Below, piece by piece: positions 36,292-44,080 of a stretch of DNA of 64,000 nt (the first letter of the stretch is position 1; each line of letters begins with the position of its first letter). The notes beneath the pieces were generated by a model. The model saw only the letters and a list, made by a program, of their open reading frames with translations. It was not told where the DNA came from and ran no database searches. Source of the stretch: CAZWVI01 sp964637165 (GTDB lineage: Bacteria; Planctomycetota; UBA1135). The DNA is taken from contig CAZWVI010000013.1 in NCBI GenBank assembly GCA_964637165.1, positions 12,145-76,144 on the forward strand, in the 5' to 3' direction. The position numbers were made by a program, and so were the translations under genes.

Positions 36292-36546
36292 CTATCCCTT
36301 CCAAGCAAATCGCTCCGGCCCACGTAAGCGCTTCAATTCACACTCGGCAATTTGGGCTTGAGAGCGAGATTCATAGGGTCCATAGCTCTTGACCAAATTC
36401 CACGGACGACCGGCACGAGTACGCTTGGCACCACCAACAATTGCTCCGTTGTGAGCACGCAACCGGCGCGCCACGTCGGTACTGACACCGACGTAAGTAG
36501 CATCAGTGCTCGGCGATTGGAGCACGTAAACAAACCAATTATTCAT
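36292..36546 (-). CDS. GIY-YIG (UPF0213/URI-type) nuclease-like protein
   Basis: 84 residues from the chosen ATG (MNNWFVYVLQ). The GIY-YIG core appears as FVYVLQSPSTDATYVGVSTD, followed by VARRLRAHN and the conserved AKRTRAGRPWNLVKSYGPYE and SRSQAQIAECELKR. This is the small stand-alone URI-type family common in bacteria; its cellular role is not established, though DNA nicking or repair is suspected. A longer frame adds six residues with no support. It lies beside a tRNA gene cluster, but its size and family argue against a homing endonuclease. Confidence 0.88.
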   Translation of the reverse strand: MNNWFVYVLQSPSTDATYVGVSTDVARRLRAHNGAIVGGAKRTRAGRPWNLVKSYGPYESRSQAQIAECELKRLRGPERFAWKG

Positions 36547-36599
36547 GATTCTAATTTGGGGCAATGATTCGCCCTGGGGAGGATATCCTAAGGGACACT

Positions 36600-36676
36600 G
36601 CGCTCGTAGCTCAACTGGATAGAGCAGCTGACTTCTAATCAGCAGGTTCGGGGTTCAAGTCCCTGCGGGCGCGCCA
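36600..36676 (+). tRNA. tRNA-Arg (anticodon TCT)
   Basis: A complete cloverleaf: acceptor GCGCTCG pairs with CGGGCGC, D arm AGCTC...GAGC, anticodon loop CTTCTAA with TCT (reads AGA/AGG), T arm CAGGTTCGGGGTTCAAG context, and CCA encoded in the DNA. One G-T pair is present in the acceptor stem. Confidence 0.95.
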
Positions 36677-36682
36677 CCAGCT

Positions 36683-36726
36683 CTTTCAATTTAATCCACG
36701 CCTACGGCTGAATTCGAAGTTTTTTT
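36683..36726 (+). terminator. Possible terminator after tRNA-Arg
   Basis: CTTTCAATT (36683-36691) can pair with AATTCGAAG (36711-36719) with one mismatch and one wobble, and is followed directly by seven T residues. The loop is 19 nt and could fold further. It fits the end of the tRNA-Arg transcript but is a weak prediction. Confidence 0.4.
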
Positions 36727-36735
36727 GCTAGCCCT

Positions 36736-36765
36736 TTGACCAAAGGATTAGGAGAACAGTATACT
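36736..36765 (+). promoter_or_regulatory. Sigma-70-type promoter of tRNA-His/tRNA-Leu
   Basis: TTGACC (-35, 36736-36741) - 18 bp - TATACT (-10, 36760-36765) lies 13 nt before the tRNA-His 5' end. This is one of the best promoter matches in the window. It could drive tRNA-His, tRNA-Leu and the moeB-like gene as one transcript. Confidence 0.7.
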
Positions 36766-36778
36766 TTTCGGTTCGTGT

Positions 36779-36856
36779 GGTGGATGTAGCTCAGTTGGTT
36801 AGAGCACCAGATTGTGATTCTGGGGGTCGCGGGTTCAAGTCCCGTTATCCACCCCA
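36779..36856 (+). tRNA. tRNA-His (anticodon GTG)
   Basis: The cloverleaf includes the extra G at position -1, which pairs with C73 as expected for tRNA-His. The acceptor stem GTGGATG pairs with TATCCAC, the anticodon GTG lies in the loop of CCAGATTGTGATTCTGG, and CCA is encoded. It is 7 nt upstream of tRNA-Leu. Confidence 0.95.
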
Positions 36857-36863
36857 ATCCAAA

Positions 36864-36948
36864 GCGAGTGTGGCGGAATTGGCAGACGCGCTAGATTTAG
36901 GATCTAGTAGGGAAACCTGTGGGGGTTCGAGTCCCCCCTCTCGCACCA
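36864..36948 (+). tRNA. tRNA-Leu (anticodon TAG)
   Basis: A class II tRNA with a long variable arm (GTAGGGAAACCTGT). The anticodon stem CTAGA/TCTAG encloses TTTAGGA with anticodon TAG (reads CUN). The T arm is GGGGGTTCGAGTCCCCC and the CCA end is encoded. The acceptor stem GCGAGTG/CTCTCGC has one T-T mismatch at pair 6. The moeB-like coding sequence begins at the very next base. Confidence 0.93.
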
Positions 36949-37968
36949 TTGGATAAACGCTCAGAACGCTACCAACGCCAACAGCGCCTGCCACAAATCG
37001 GCGCTGGCGGCCAGGTAGCACTCAGCAAGGCCACTATCGGAGTTATTGGGCTTGGTGCCTTAGGTTCGGTAAGTGCCGACCTTTTAGCCCGCGCCGGAGT
37101 TGGTGAATTGCGTTTGATTGACCGCGACATTGTCGAGTGGTCCAATCTGCAACGGCAATCTCTTTACACCGAACGCGACGCTGACTTAGCAGTGCTCAAA
37201 GCAGAAGCTGCGGCCAACTACTTGGCTCAAGTCAATTCCGAGCTAACTTACCGGCCGCTTGCGATTGACCTCTCTTCGCAAAACATCGAAGCAAGCTTAG
37301 ACGGTTGCAGTCTGGTGATTGATGGCACTGACAATTTTTCAGTGCGATATTTGCTCAATGATTGGGCAGTGAAGACTGCCACACCACTTATTTACGCAGG
37401 CGCGGTTGCCACCTACGGCATGACCGGCGCGATTTTACCTGGAGGTGCTTGCTTACGTTGCACTTGGCCGGAACCGCCCAGTGGCGAGTCGGCCCCCACT
37501 TGCCGAAGTGCTGGCGTTATTTCACCAATCATTCATAGCATCGCGGCGAGTGCCGTCACCGAGGCTCTAAAAGTGCTCGTGGGAGATTTGGATGCCGTAA
37601 ACCCTGGCTACTTCATGCAAGACTTATGGCGCAACGATGCGCGCAGTCTGCGAGCGAGCAAAGATCCTGAATGTCCATGTTGTGCTAAGTCCGAATATAA
37701 TTGGCTGAATGGGGAACGCGATTCCACTCCAATCGTAATGTGCGGAAATGACAGCGTGCAATTTCCACCCAACGGCAATGCCGCACTTGCCGAACTCGCC
37801 GCCAAACTCGATGGCACCGTTGAGGTCATCTGTAATTCCGAACACTTACTTCGATTTAAAGTATGTGATTTGGAAATTTTGCGCTTTGCCGACGGCCGCA
37901 CACTGGTTCGAGGAACTAACGACCCGGCCCGTGCGCGATCAATTATTTCACGCAGTTTAGGATCATGA
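36949..37968 (+). CDS. MoeB/ThiF/HesA-type E1-like adenylyltransferase
   Basis: 339 residues. This family adenylates the C-terminal glycine of a small ubiquitin-like sulfur carrier (MoaD or ThiS). The N-terminus SERYQRQQRLPQIGAGGQ and the ATP-binding IGVIGLGALGS are typical. The zinc cysteines are CLRC and CPCC, and PTCRSAGVISPI holds a conserved cysteine. The last ~75 residues (VMCGNDSVQF...LVRGTNDPARARS) are a C-terminal domain I associate with some MoeB/ThiF proteins. The start is a TTG immediately after the tRNA-Leu CCA; a GTG further upstream lies inside the tRNA and is rejected. The next gene overlaps its stop by 4 nt. Confidence 0.9.
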   Translation: MDKRSERYQRQQRLPQIGAGGQVALSKATIGVIGLGALGSVSADLLARAGVGELRLIDRDIVEWSNLQRQSLYTERDADLAVLKAEAAANYLAQVNSELTYRPLAIDLSSQNIEASLDGCSLVIDGTDNFSVRYLLNDWAVKTATPLIYAGAVATYGMTGAILPGGACLRCTWPEPPSGESAPTCRSAGVISPIIHSIAASAVTEALKVLVGDLDAVNPGYFMQDLWRNDARSLRASKDPECPCCAKSEYNWLNGERDSTPIVMCGNDSVQFPPNGNAALAELAAKLDGTVEVICNSEHLLRFKVCDLEILRFADGRTLVRGTNDPARARSIISRSLGS

Positions 37969-39098
37969 GTCTAAACTGGAATCATGCTAGCACTTGCGGA
38001 GAAAACGCCCCTGGCGTAGCCGAGGCACTACTTGAAGGATTGGCCGCTCCATCTGTTGCGCGCGGCGGTGGCGAGCAACACACCCAACAGCGATTGAACT
38101 CGATTCGCCAACAAGCCGCTGACTACTTCGGCTTTAAGCTTCCACAACGAGTTATCTTTACTCCTGGTTTAACTTTTGCAATCAATCAATTTATCCATGG
38201 AGTCTTAAAAGCCGGCGACACTGTTTTGGCGAGCCGCTTGGAGCACAACGCTTGTTGGCGACCTCTTCATGCTTTTGAAAAATCCGGCGGCAAGTTGATA
38301 GAAAGTGGCTTCCTCGAAAATGGGCTACTCGACTTAGAACAATTAGAAGAATCGCTTGCTAATAATTCTGTTGATTGGGTGATTTTGACCGCCGGGTCAA
38401 ATGTGTTGGGCACCATTCAACCAGTGCGGCAAGCGGCCAAGATTGCCGGCCGCTATGGCGCCAAGGTTTTTTGCGATTTAGCCCAAGTTGCTGGCTTACT
38501 GCCAATCGATTTCGAGCAACTTGGTCTTAGTGCCGCGGCCGCTCCAGGCCATAAGGGATTACTCGGACCGCGCGGTGTCGGCATACTGATGTTAGCCCCA
38601 GATTTGCAGATTAAGCCCCTAATCCAAGGTGGCACTGGTAGCTTTGGTGAATCGCGAGAAATGCCCAGCCAGCTACCCGAAGCGCTTGAAGCCGGCACTC
38701 AAAACTATCCTGGCATTTTTGCTTTAGGTGCGGCGCTTTGCCACCTTGCAACTAATCCGATAGAGCTAAACTCTGCGCGAAAAAAGATGAGCGCACTTGA
38801 CACCTGGCTTCGCCAACAAGACCACTTCGATGTTTACCCCAAAGTTTGCCCTGGCTGGAAATTTCGTTTGCCTATCATTTCCTTTAATTTACGTTCGATA
38901 AGCAGCGATGTCTTTGGCTCTTTCCTGAATAGCCAAGGCCTAAATATTCGCAGTGGTCTGCTGTGCGCCGGCGCTACCAGCGAGGACTTATTAGCACCTC
39001 ACGGCGTGCTTCGACTGTCGCCCGCCAGCGACGCCGACGATGCTGAGTATCAACAAGTTAAGAAAATCATTAGCTTGGCGGTTGCCAGTTTAATGTAA
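37965..39098 (+). CDS. Cysteine-desulfurase-like PLP enzyme (aminotransferase class V)
   Basis: 377 residues. The PLP lysine is in AAPGHKGLLGPRGVGIL, preceded by FCDLAQVAG (the Asp that holds the PLP ring nitrogen). The mobile loop RSGLLCAGATSE contains a cysteine at the position used as persulfide carrier in SufS/NifS enzymes. The N-terminus reads NHASTC where desulfurases usually have DNAATT. It therefore probably takes sulfur from cysteine. It is translationally coupled to the E1-like gene, which fits sulfur delivery to a MoaD/ThiS-type carrier. No carrier gene is in the window. Confidence 0.85.
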   Translation: MSLNWNHASTCGENAPGVAEALLEGLAAPSVARGGGEQHTQQRLNSIRQQAADYFGFKLPQRVIFTPGLTFAINQFIHGVLKAGDTVLASRLEHNACWRPLHAFEKSGGKLIESGFLENGLLDLEQLEESLANNSVDWVILTAGSNVLGTIQPVRQAAKIAGRYGAKVFCDLAQVAGLLPIDFEQLGLSAAAAPGHKGLLGPRGVGILMLAPDLQIKPLIQGGTGSFGESREMPSQLPEALEAGTQNYPGIFALGAALCHLATNPIELNSARKKMSALDTWLRQQDHFDVYPKVCPGWKFRLPIISFNLRSISSDVFGSFLNSQGLNIRSGLLCAGATSEDLLAPHGVLRLSPASDADDAEYQQVKKIISLAVASLM

Positions 39099-39103
39099 TT
39101 TTT

Positions 39104-39748
39104 ATGAATGCGCGGTCTGATTCAATGACGAACTCTAGGCAAGAACTTTTAGGCATCGTGTTGGCGGCCGGCCAAGGTCGGCGACTAGGTTATCCTAAGT
39201 CACGTTTATGCATTGGTGGGCACTGGGCCTTGGCAATGATTACTAGCGCCTTAAAAAAAGGCGGGTGCTCTAGGGTTAAAGTTATTCTGTCTCAGGAAAG
39301 CAAACAAGCAATCGAGGGATTCCCCGAACTTGATGTGGAATTTTTAATCAATCCCGACCCAAGCTTGGGGGCAAGTTCTTCGATAAAAGTTGCCCTACAA
39401 AATGAAGCCAAATTGGCTGCGGCATTAATCCATCCATGCGATGTCCCCTTGCTGAGCGCCTCCGTGGTGCAAAAACTTATTGCCGGATGGCGCAACTGCG
39501 AACAAAGTGAAAATTTGGTGGTGCGACCCGTCACTCCGGCAGGAAAAGGAGGGCATCCTCTGCTCGTCGCCGAGCAGCGGATACCTGACATCATGGGTCT
39601 ATCTGACGATGAAAGTTTGCGAAAACTTCTGTTGCCGCGGGAACAACGGCTTGACCTGCTCTTCAAAGGCGACCCCGGCCCCTTCCTTGGGGTGAACACC
39701 GACGAACAGCACTCCCTGATTGAGTCTTTTATCGCCAAGCCCAAATAG
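39104..39748 (+). CDS. MobA/MocA-like nucleotidyltransferase
   Basis: 214 residues. GIVLAAGQGRRLGYPKS is the nucleotide-binding signature of NTP-transferase family 3 (MobA/MocA/IspD-like), and LIHPCDVPLLSASVV gives the metal-binding Asp. MocA relatives transfer CMP or GMP to molybdopterin. The position after a MoeB-like and a desulfurase gene supports a role in molybdenum cofactor maturation, but substrate choice cannot be read. Two starts are possible (MNAR or MTNS seven codons later); neither has a good ribosome-binding site. Confidence 0.8.
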   Translation: MNARSDSMTNSRQELLGIVLAAGQGRRLGYPKSRLCIGGHWALAMITSALKKGGCSRVKVILSQESKQAIEGFPELDVEFLINPDPSLGASSSIKVALQNEAKLAAALIHPCDVPLLSASVVQKLIAGWRNCEQSENLVVRPVTPAGKGGHPLLVAEQRIPDIMGLSDDESLRKLLLPREQRLDLLFKGDPGPFLGVNTDEQHSLIESFIAKPK

Positions 39749-39761
39749 TTAGGCTTTAGCT

Positions 39762-42533
39762 ATGATTAGCCTGCATCTGGCTCTTACTTTCGCACTTAAC
39801 CCAACGCTTAGCCAAGATCCGGTCAGCTTGGCTTGGGAGATTCACGCCACCGGTGACTCCCTTGGCGAACTCTGGCAAACAGCCGACAGCCATGGCAAAG
39901 AGTTGCTGCTAAGTGCTTCTGCACGCGCATTTCCGCATAGCCAGGAGCTCGATTCGCTATGTTTGTTAGCGTTAAAATCTTCGGAACACGACTTGCAAAT
40001 GGCTGGAATTAAGCTGGCTAATTATCCAAGTATTAGTGGCGCAACAACTGCCAATTTAATTTCGCTATTCAACCAAGACGATGCCTCAATCTCTGCTCAA
40101 GCCGGAGTGAGTCTTTTCCTGGCTGGAAAAGTAAATAATATTGAACGGCAGAATCCGAGCGGAAACAAGCTGGCCAGTATTTTGCAATCCTTGCTGGCCA
40201 AAAATATTGCCCCGCGATTTGGAATTTCCGAAATATGTATTGCCTTCCCCGAACAGGCCGCCCAATTACTTGCAAGTCTTTGTGAAACTTCCATTGCACC
40301 GGCCGAGTTAGCCGCCTTGGTAGATTTTCTCAAAGTTACCGGCGAGAATGATGTTCATGCGGACTACTTAGATGTTTTACTGCTAAATAATTCAAGCCAC
40401 CCTTACCCAAAGCAAACAATTGCAAAGCTATGGCAAAAAGCAGCGCGCAGTTCCAGTTCGCAGGAATTAACTGCCCTGCTATTGAGGACACTTGAACGGC
40501 ATTCCGATTTAGTTGATAGCGACTGCTTATTCCCGCTCCCTAGCGGCCAAACAAACCATGCGGCATTGACTTGGATTTTTACAAAAGCGCCGCTTGCTGC
40601 CACCGCCGAGCTTCTTTTCCAATTGGCAAGTAATCCTCAAGAAGATGAGGCGAGTCGCGCCCAAGCCATTCTTAGATTACTCCATGGCGATGGAAACACC
40701 TGGTGCAAACCGCTTCTAGAATTATTAAACGACAAGCCTTCGCCGCGGATTAAAGCTGCGCTACTAAGTGGTGTTCGCAATTATGTGCAAGCATCTGACC
40801 TCGACATCATCGCCAAGCACCTACCAAAAATGCGCCAGCAGTCGGCCGGCATTGGCTTAGAAATTGTGCTGCGCTTTGGAAGCCCTGAACAGCGAATCGA
40901 GTTAGTTCCGAGAATCGCTAGACTTGAATCATCTGCAGCTCAAATGGCTTGCGTGCGAACTGTTTGGCAAGCCGAACAAAACCCAAAGTTTATAGAAATA
41001 TTTAAGGACTGGACTCAAGTTCGTAAGTCCAGTGTTCAAGCCATTGCGCGCTGGGCTTTGTCTCACTGTTTAAGTGAACAGGATTGTGCCGAATTTTATC
41101 GCCAACAGATTTTTGCATGCAATGACTTAAATCTTCTAGAGTTGCTTCTAGGCAACTTACGTCAATTAAAAAGTGATCCGGCTTTGGCGGTAATGATTGA
41201 CTGGCTCGCTACTGACAATGGGCGTAAATTAGAAAGTTCGTCAAATTTTGCCGCCAGCATAATTGACGAGGAAAATGCTCAGGGTTTATTCGCCCAATGG
41301 TGGCAGTTACGTGGCGAATTAAGCCCATTGCAAAAGAACATCGCGGCCGCAGCTTTATGCCCACGCAACCAACAAGCGCGTAATCACCTTTATTCAATCT
41401 TTCACCAGTTAGATCCTGGGCCACAAAGTGCTTTTCTTGACCGTTTAGATAAGAATGCCCAAGATAGTGATTTTGCAATCTGGACAGATTGGTTCTTAGA
41501 TGATTCTTTGAAAATTGGTCTGCGCCAAAAAGCCGCCAAGACACTTGTAAACAATTTACCGAACAGCAGCAACTACTGCCTCGACTTGCTCGACCAATTC
41601 GCGGTTGACGCAAAAAACACCTCGCGGGATCGAATTTGGTTACGTTTCATAACATTGTTACTCGCTAGCGACGAGCATGAAGTGCGCGAACTTGGCATAA
41701 AAACAATTGACGCAGTTGAAGACCTTTTAGGCGTCGACGCTTTGCAGTTAAGAAAAGCCCGCCAGCTATCTTATAAAATTAAGCCTGAGTATTTATCTTC
41801 TAACAGGCTAATTGATGAATTACTTAACGAGTTCTCGCGCCCCGAGGACTTGTTGGTCGCCGTAACATCGCTTGGGCAAATCAAAAACAAGTACCAAGAT
41901 TTACAAGATTTAATTTCACTGACTAATGGCTTAGCAGAAATTGACCAACATTTATTTAAAGCGATTAGCAACTCCCCCGTTGCCAATTTGCAACGGGACA
42001 AAGTTTTCATTCTTGCTACCAATCAAGAATTAATTCCGGAAACATCATCTTGGGCACAATTATTTTTAAATACCGTGGAAACAAACGATTCCTGGCGGAG
42101 AACTTTACTGATGGATGCGCCGCACCAATTGGAACCTAAATTTTGGATAGATAGCGCTAGACTTTTCAATTTTTTAAGCACCAACCTCGGCACAGCAAAG
42201 CCACCCGCCGGGATTGAGGGAATTTTATCGATGGCGAGGACTCGCTGGAGCCAAGATCATCGTTCATTCAACTATTCGGGCTGGTTTTTATTGCATAGCC
42301 CAACCCCAGACAATTTAGCCGCAGCAAACAATTTTTTTGCCGCTGCCGAACAACGCTTAGGTAGCAACCTTGACTCAAATCGTGAACCTCGTCTTGGTCG
42401 AACAATTGTTGCAAACTTGCTGTCTGGTGAAAACCAGCTGCAGCAGTTATTTCTAAGAGATCCAGATTCAGAAGTTCTGCTTAACGCGCGGCTACCACGC
42501 GGACTTATTGAAGTCATCGACCGTATAAGATAA
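39762..42533 (+). CDS. Large helical-repeat protein of unknown function
   Basis: 923 residues, almost entirely predicted alpha helix with short hydrophobic periodicity reminiscent of HEAT/ARM repeats (for example LLLSASARAFPHSQELDSLC, GIGLEIVLRFGSPEQRIELV and RKAAKTLV-like segments). I see no catalytic motif. The N-terminus MISLHLALTFALNPTLS could be a weak signal peptide, so it may act outside the cytoplasm. It starts 13 nt after the MobA-like gene and may be co-transcribed, although its content fits better with the following block of secreted proteins. Function is unknown. Confidence 0.8.
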   Translation: MISLHLALTFALNPTLSQDPVSLAWEIHATGDSLGELWQTADSHGKELLLSASARAFPHSQELDSLCLLALKSSEHDLQMAGIKLANYPSISGATTANLISLFNQDDASISAQAGVSLFLAGKVNNIERQNPSGNKLASILQSLLAKNIAPRFGISEICIAFPEQAAQLLASLCETSIAPAELAALVDFLKVTGENDVHADYLDVLLLNNSSHPYPKQTIAKLWQKAARSSSSQELTALLLRTLERHSDLVDSDCLFPLPSGQTNHAALTWIFTKAPLAATAELLFQLASNPQEDEASRAQAILRLLHGDGNTWCKPLLELLNDKPSPRIKAALLSGVRNYVQASDLDIIAKHLPKMRQQSAGIGLEIVLRFGSPEQRIELVPRIARLESSAAQMACVRTVWQAEQNPKFIEIFKDWTQVRKSSVQAIARWALSHCLSEQDCAEFYRQQIFACNDLNLLELLLGNLRQLKSDPALAVMIDWLATDNGRKLESSSNFAASIIDEENAQGLFAQWWQLRGELSPLQKNIAAAALCPRNQQARNHLYSIFHQLDPGPQSAFLDRLDKNAQDSDFAIWTDWFLDDSLKIGLRQKAAKTLVNNLPNSSNYCLDLLDQFAVDAKNTSRDRIWLRFITLLLASDEHEVRELGIKTIDAVEDLLGVDALQLRKARQLSYKIKPEYLSSNRLIDELLNEFSRPEDLLVAVTSLGQIKNKYQDLQDLISLTNGLAEIDQHLFKAISNSPVANLQRDKVFILATNQELIPETSSWAQLFLNTVETNDSWRRTLLMDAPHQLEPKFWIDSARLFNFLSTNLGTAKPPAGIEGILSMARTRWSQDHRSFNYSGWFLLHSPTPDNLAAANNFFAAAEQRLGSNLDSNREPRLGRTIVANLLSGENQLQQLFLRDPDSEVLLNARLPRGLIEVIDRIR

Positions 42534-42564
42534 AAAAAAGCGACCCCTGCAAAGCAGAGGTCGC
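42532..42564 (-). terminator. Intrinsic terminator of the downstream minus-strand operon
   Basis: An 11-bp stem (GCGACCCCTGC with GCAGAGGTCGC, one mismatch) around an AAA loop is followed on the minus strand by a run of eight T residues. It ends the minus-strand secreted-protein operon, and also lies directly at the end of the convergent helical-repeat gene. Confidence 0.9.
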
Positions 42565-42585
42565 AATTCTAAGTTTCCTTTCAGC

Positions 42586-43986
42586 TTACTGAATGGTCAT
42601 TGCCAATGCGTTAAGCATTGTCGCAGAACCGACATCAGCGCCGTGGAACCAGAGGTTCATTCCAGAAAGTCCTGGAGGAACAGCCTGTTGGAAACCACCG
42701 TTACCGGCAGCGTCAGCAGTCATTGGGATTAGTGAGTAAGGAGGGCTCACGTAACCAGTTCCGTAAGGAGTGTTGATTGGACCAGCACCTGCGGCTGACC
42801 ATGCGAAGTAAACCTGACCACCTGGAGTACAGTTGGCTACAGTGACGTCAGCGCTTGCACCTGAAACCAAGTTAGTTACGTCCAATGTTGGACCACCAGG
42901 AGTTCCGCCACCGAAATCGATGTCATCGATGCCGATGCCGTCGAGGTATCCGTATGGGAAGTTGTCGTACTGTTGCATCATCAAGTAAAAATCTTGGGTC
43001 AGGTCAACGCGGCTGTCGTCAAGTGAGACGCCAGTCATTGCACCCCATGATACGTATGGAAGTGTCCACCAGTCGCCTAGTACGTGCGCCCAGTTAGCAC
43101 CATCGTTAGAAACCCAGATGCCGTCAGCGCCGTGGATTTCATCACCGTGGTCAACAGCCAAGAAGTCGATTGCAAGTGATGCAGCACCACCTTGAACACC
43201 CATTACAAGTGCGTTACGAACTTCGTGGTAGTTGTTGGACATTGGGTCAAGACCCATTTCCAAGCATGCAGTTCCAGCACCAGCACCAAGACCTGAGCCA
43301 CCGTCAATTGCACAGTAAGCTTCAGGGTCAGCAGCACCAGTAGGACCGTCAACAGCAGTTAGTGCCATTGAAGCTGGTGGAGTTCCACCGTAAGACTCGA
43401 AACCTTCGCTTGCTTGGGCTGCGAATGCAGTTGGCAAGTTAACGGTCCAAGGTGTAAGTGGAGGTGGAGGTGGAGTTGAGGAATCAGAAACGACGATGTC
43501 GTCGACTGTCCACTCAGAAGCGTAGTCACCAGTGTAGTGGAAAGAAACAGCAACACCGTTGACACCAGCATAAGCTGAAATATCTACAGTTGCGGCTGAT
43601 TGACCATCAGGGCTAAGGTCGTCAAGCACGTTTACGAAAGTAACGCCACCATCTGTTGAAACATCAACGTAGTGGTGATCGCGCCAAGATGACCAAGCAA
43701 CATTTTGGCCAAAGTGAGCGTAAGCTGCTGCCGCACCAGTTAGGTCCATGTCAGGAGAAAGTAAGTGGACATCGTTCCAACCAGAAAAATCGTCGTGGAA
43801 AGCGGCACCACCAGTTAAGGCGCCAAGCTCCCAACCGATATTTACTCCAGAAAGGTCAAGCTCTTGCCAGCCAGTTGGGGGAACTACACCAGACGCGAAG
43901 TCTTCGGTGAGGAAAGTTTGCTGAGCATAAGCACTGCCACTTAAGGTAAGTGCTAAGCCAAGCGAGATGAGTGTTCTTTTTTGCAT
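42586..43986 (-). CDS. Secreted protein with two jelly-roll/MAM-like domains and a C-terminal surface module
   Basis: 466 residues with a clear signal peptide (MQKRTLISLGLALTLSGSAYA). Two domains of 130-170 residues resemble choice-of-anchor or MAM-type jelly rolls: each ends in an Asp-rich strand (WTVDDIVVSD and GIGIDDIDFGG), and the first contains HYVDVSTDGGVTF. A short proline run (STPPPPPLTPW) links them. The last ~100 residues (LDVTNLVSGASADVTVANC to the end NALAMTIQ) form a separate beta module that resembles the end of the protein at 47.6-48.8 kb. No enzyme motif is seen. Composition is rich in Gly, Ala and Asp and poor in Lys. The gene ends at a strong terminator. Confidence 0.85.
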   Translation of the reverse strand: MQKRTLISLGLALTLSGSAYAQQTFLTEDFASGVVPPTGWQELDLSGVNIGWELGALTGGAAFHDDFSGWNDVHLLSPDMDLTGAAAAYAHFGQNVAWSSWRDHHYVDVSTDGGVTFVNVLDDLSPDGQSAATVDISAYAGVNGVAVSFHYTGDYASEWTVDDIVVSDSSTPPPPPLTPWTVNLPTAFAAQASEGFESYGGTPPASMALTAVDGPTGAADPEAYCAIDGGSGLGAGAGTACLEMGLDPMSNNYHEVRNALVMGVQGGAASLAIDFLAVDHGDEIHGADGIWVSNDGANWAHVLGDWWTLPYVSWGAMTGVSLDDSRVDLTQDFYLMMQQYDNFPYGYLDGIGIDDIDFGGGTPGGPTLDVTNLVSGASADVTVANCTPGGQVYFAWSAAGAGPINTPYGTGYVSPPYSLIPMTADAAGNGGFQQAVPPGLSGMNLWFHGADVGSATMLNALAMTIQ

Positions 43987-44080
43987 TGGGGATTAAGGTT
44001 AAGGGGATTTCGCCTCGGGAAAGCTGAGACTCTACTCTTCAATTTACACCAATTTCCACATTTATGTCGGAAAAAATAGG

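Noticed and set aside
36292..36546. GIY-YIG gene next to tRNAs as a homing endonuclease or integrated element
   Set aside because: It is the small stand-alone URI-type family; there is no integrase, intron or duplicated tRNA end nearby.
36919..36948. Upstream GTG-initiated extension of the MoeB-like frame
   Set aside because: It lies inside the tRNA-Leu gene; the encoded residues are tRNA sequence and not part of the MoeB family.
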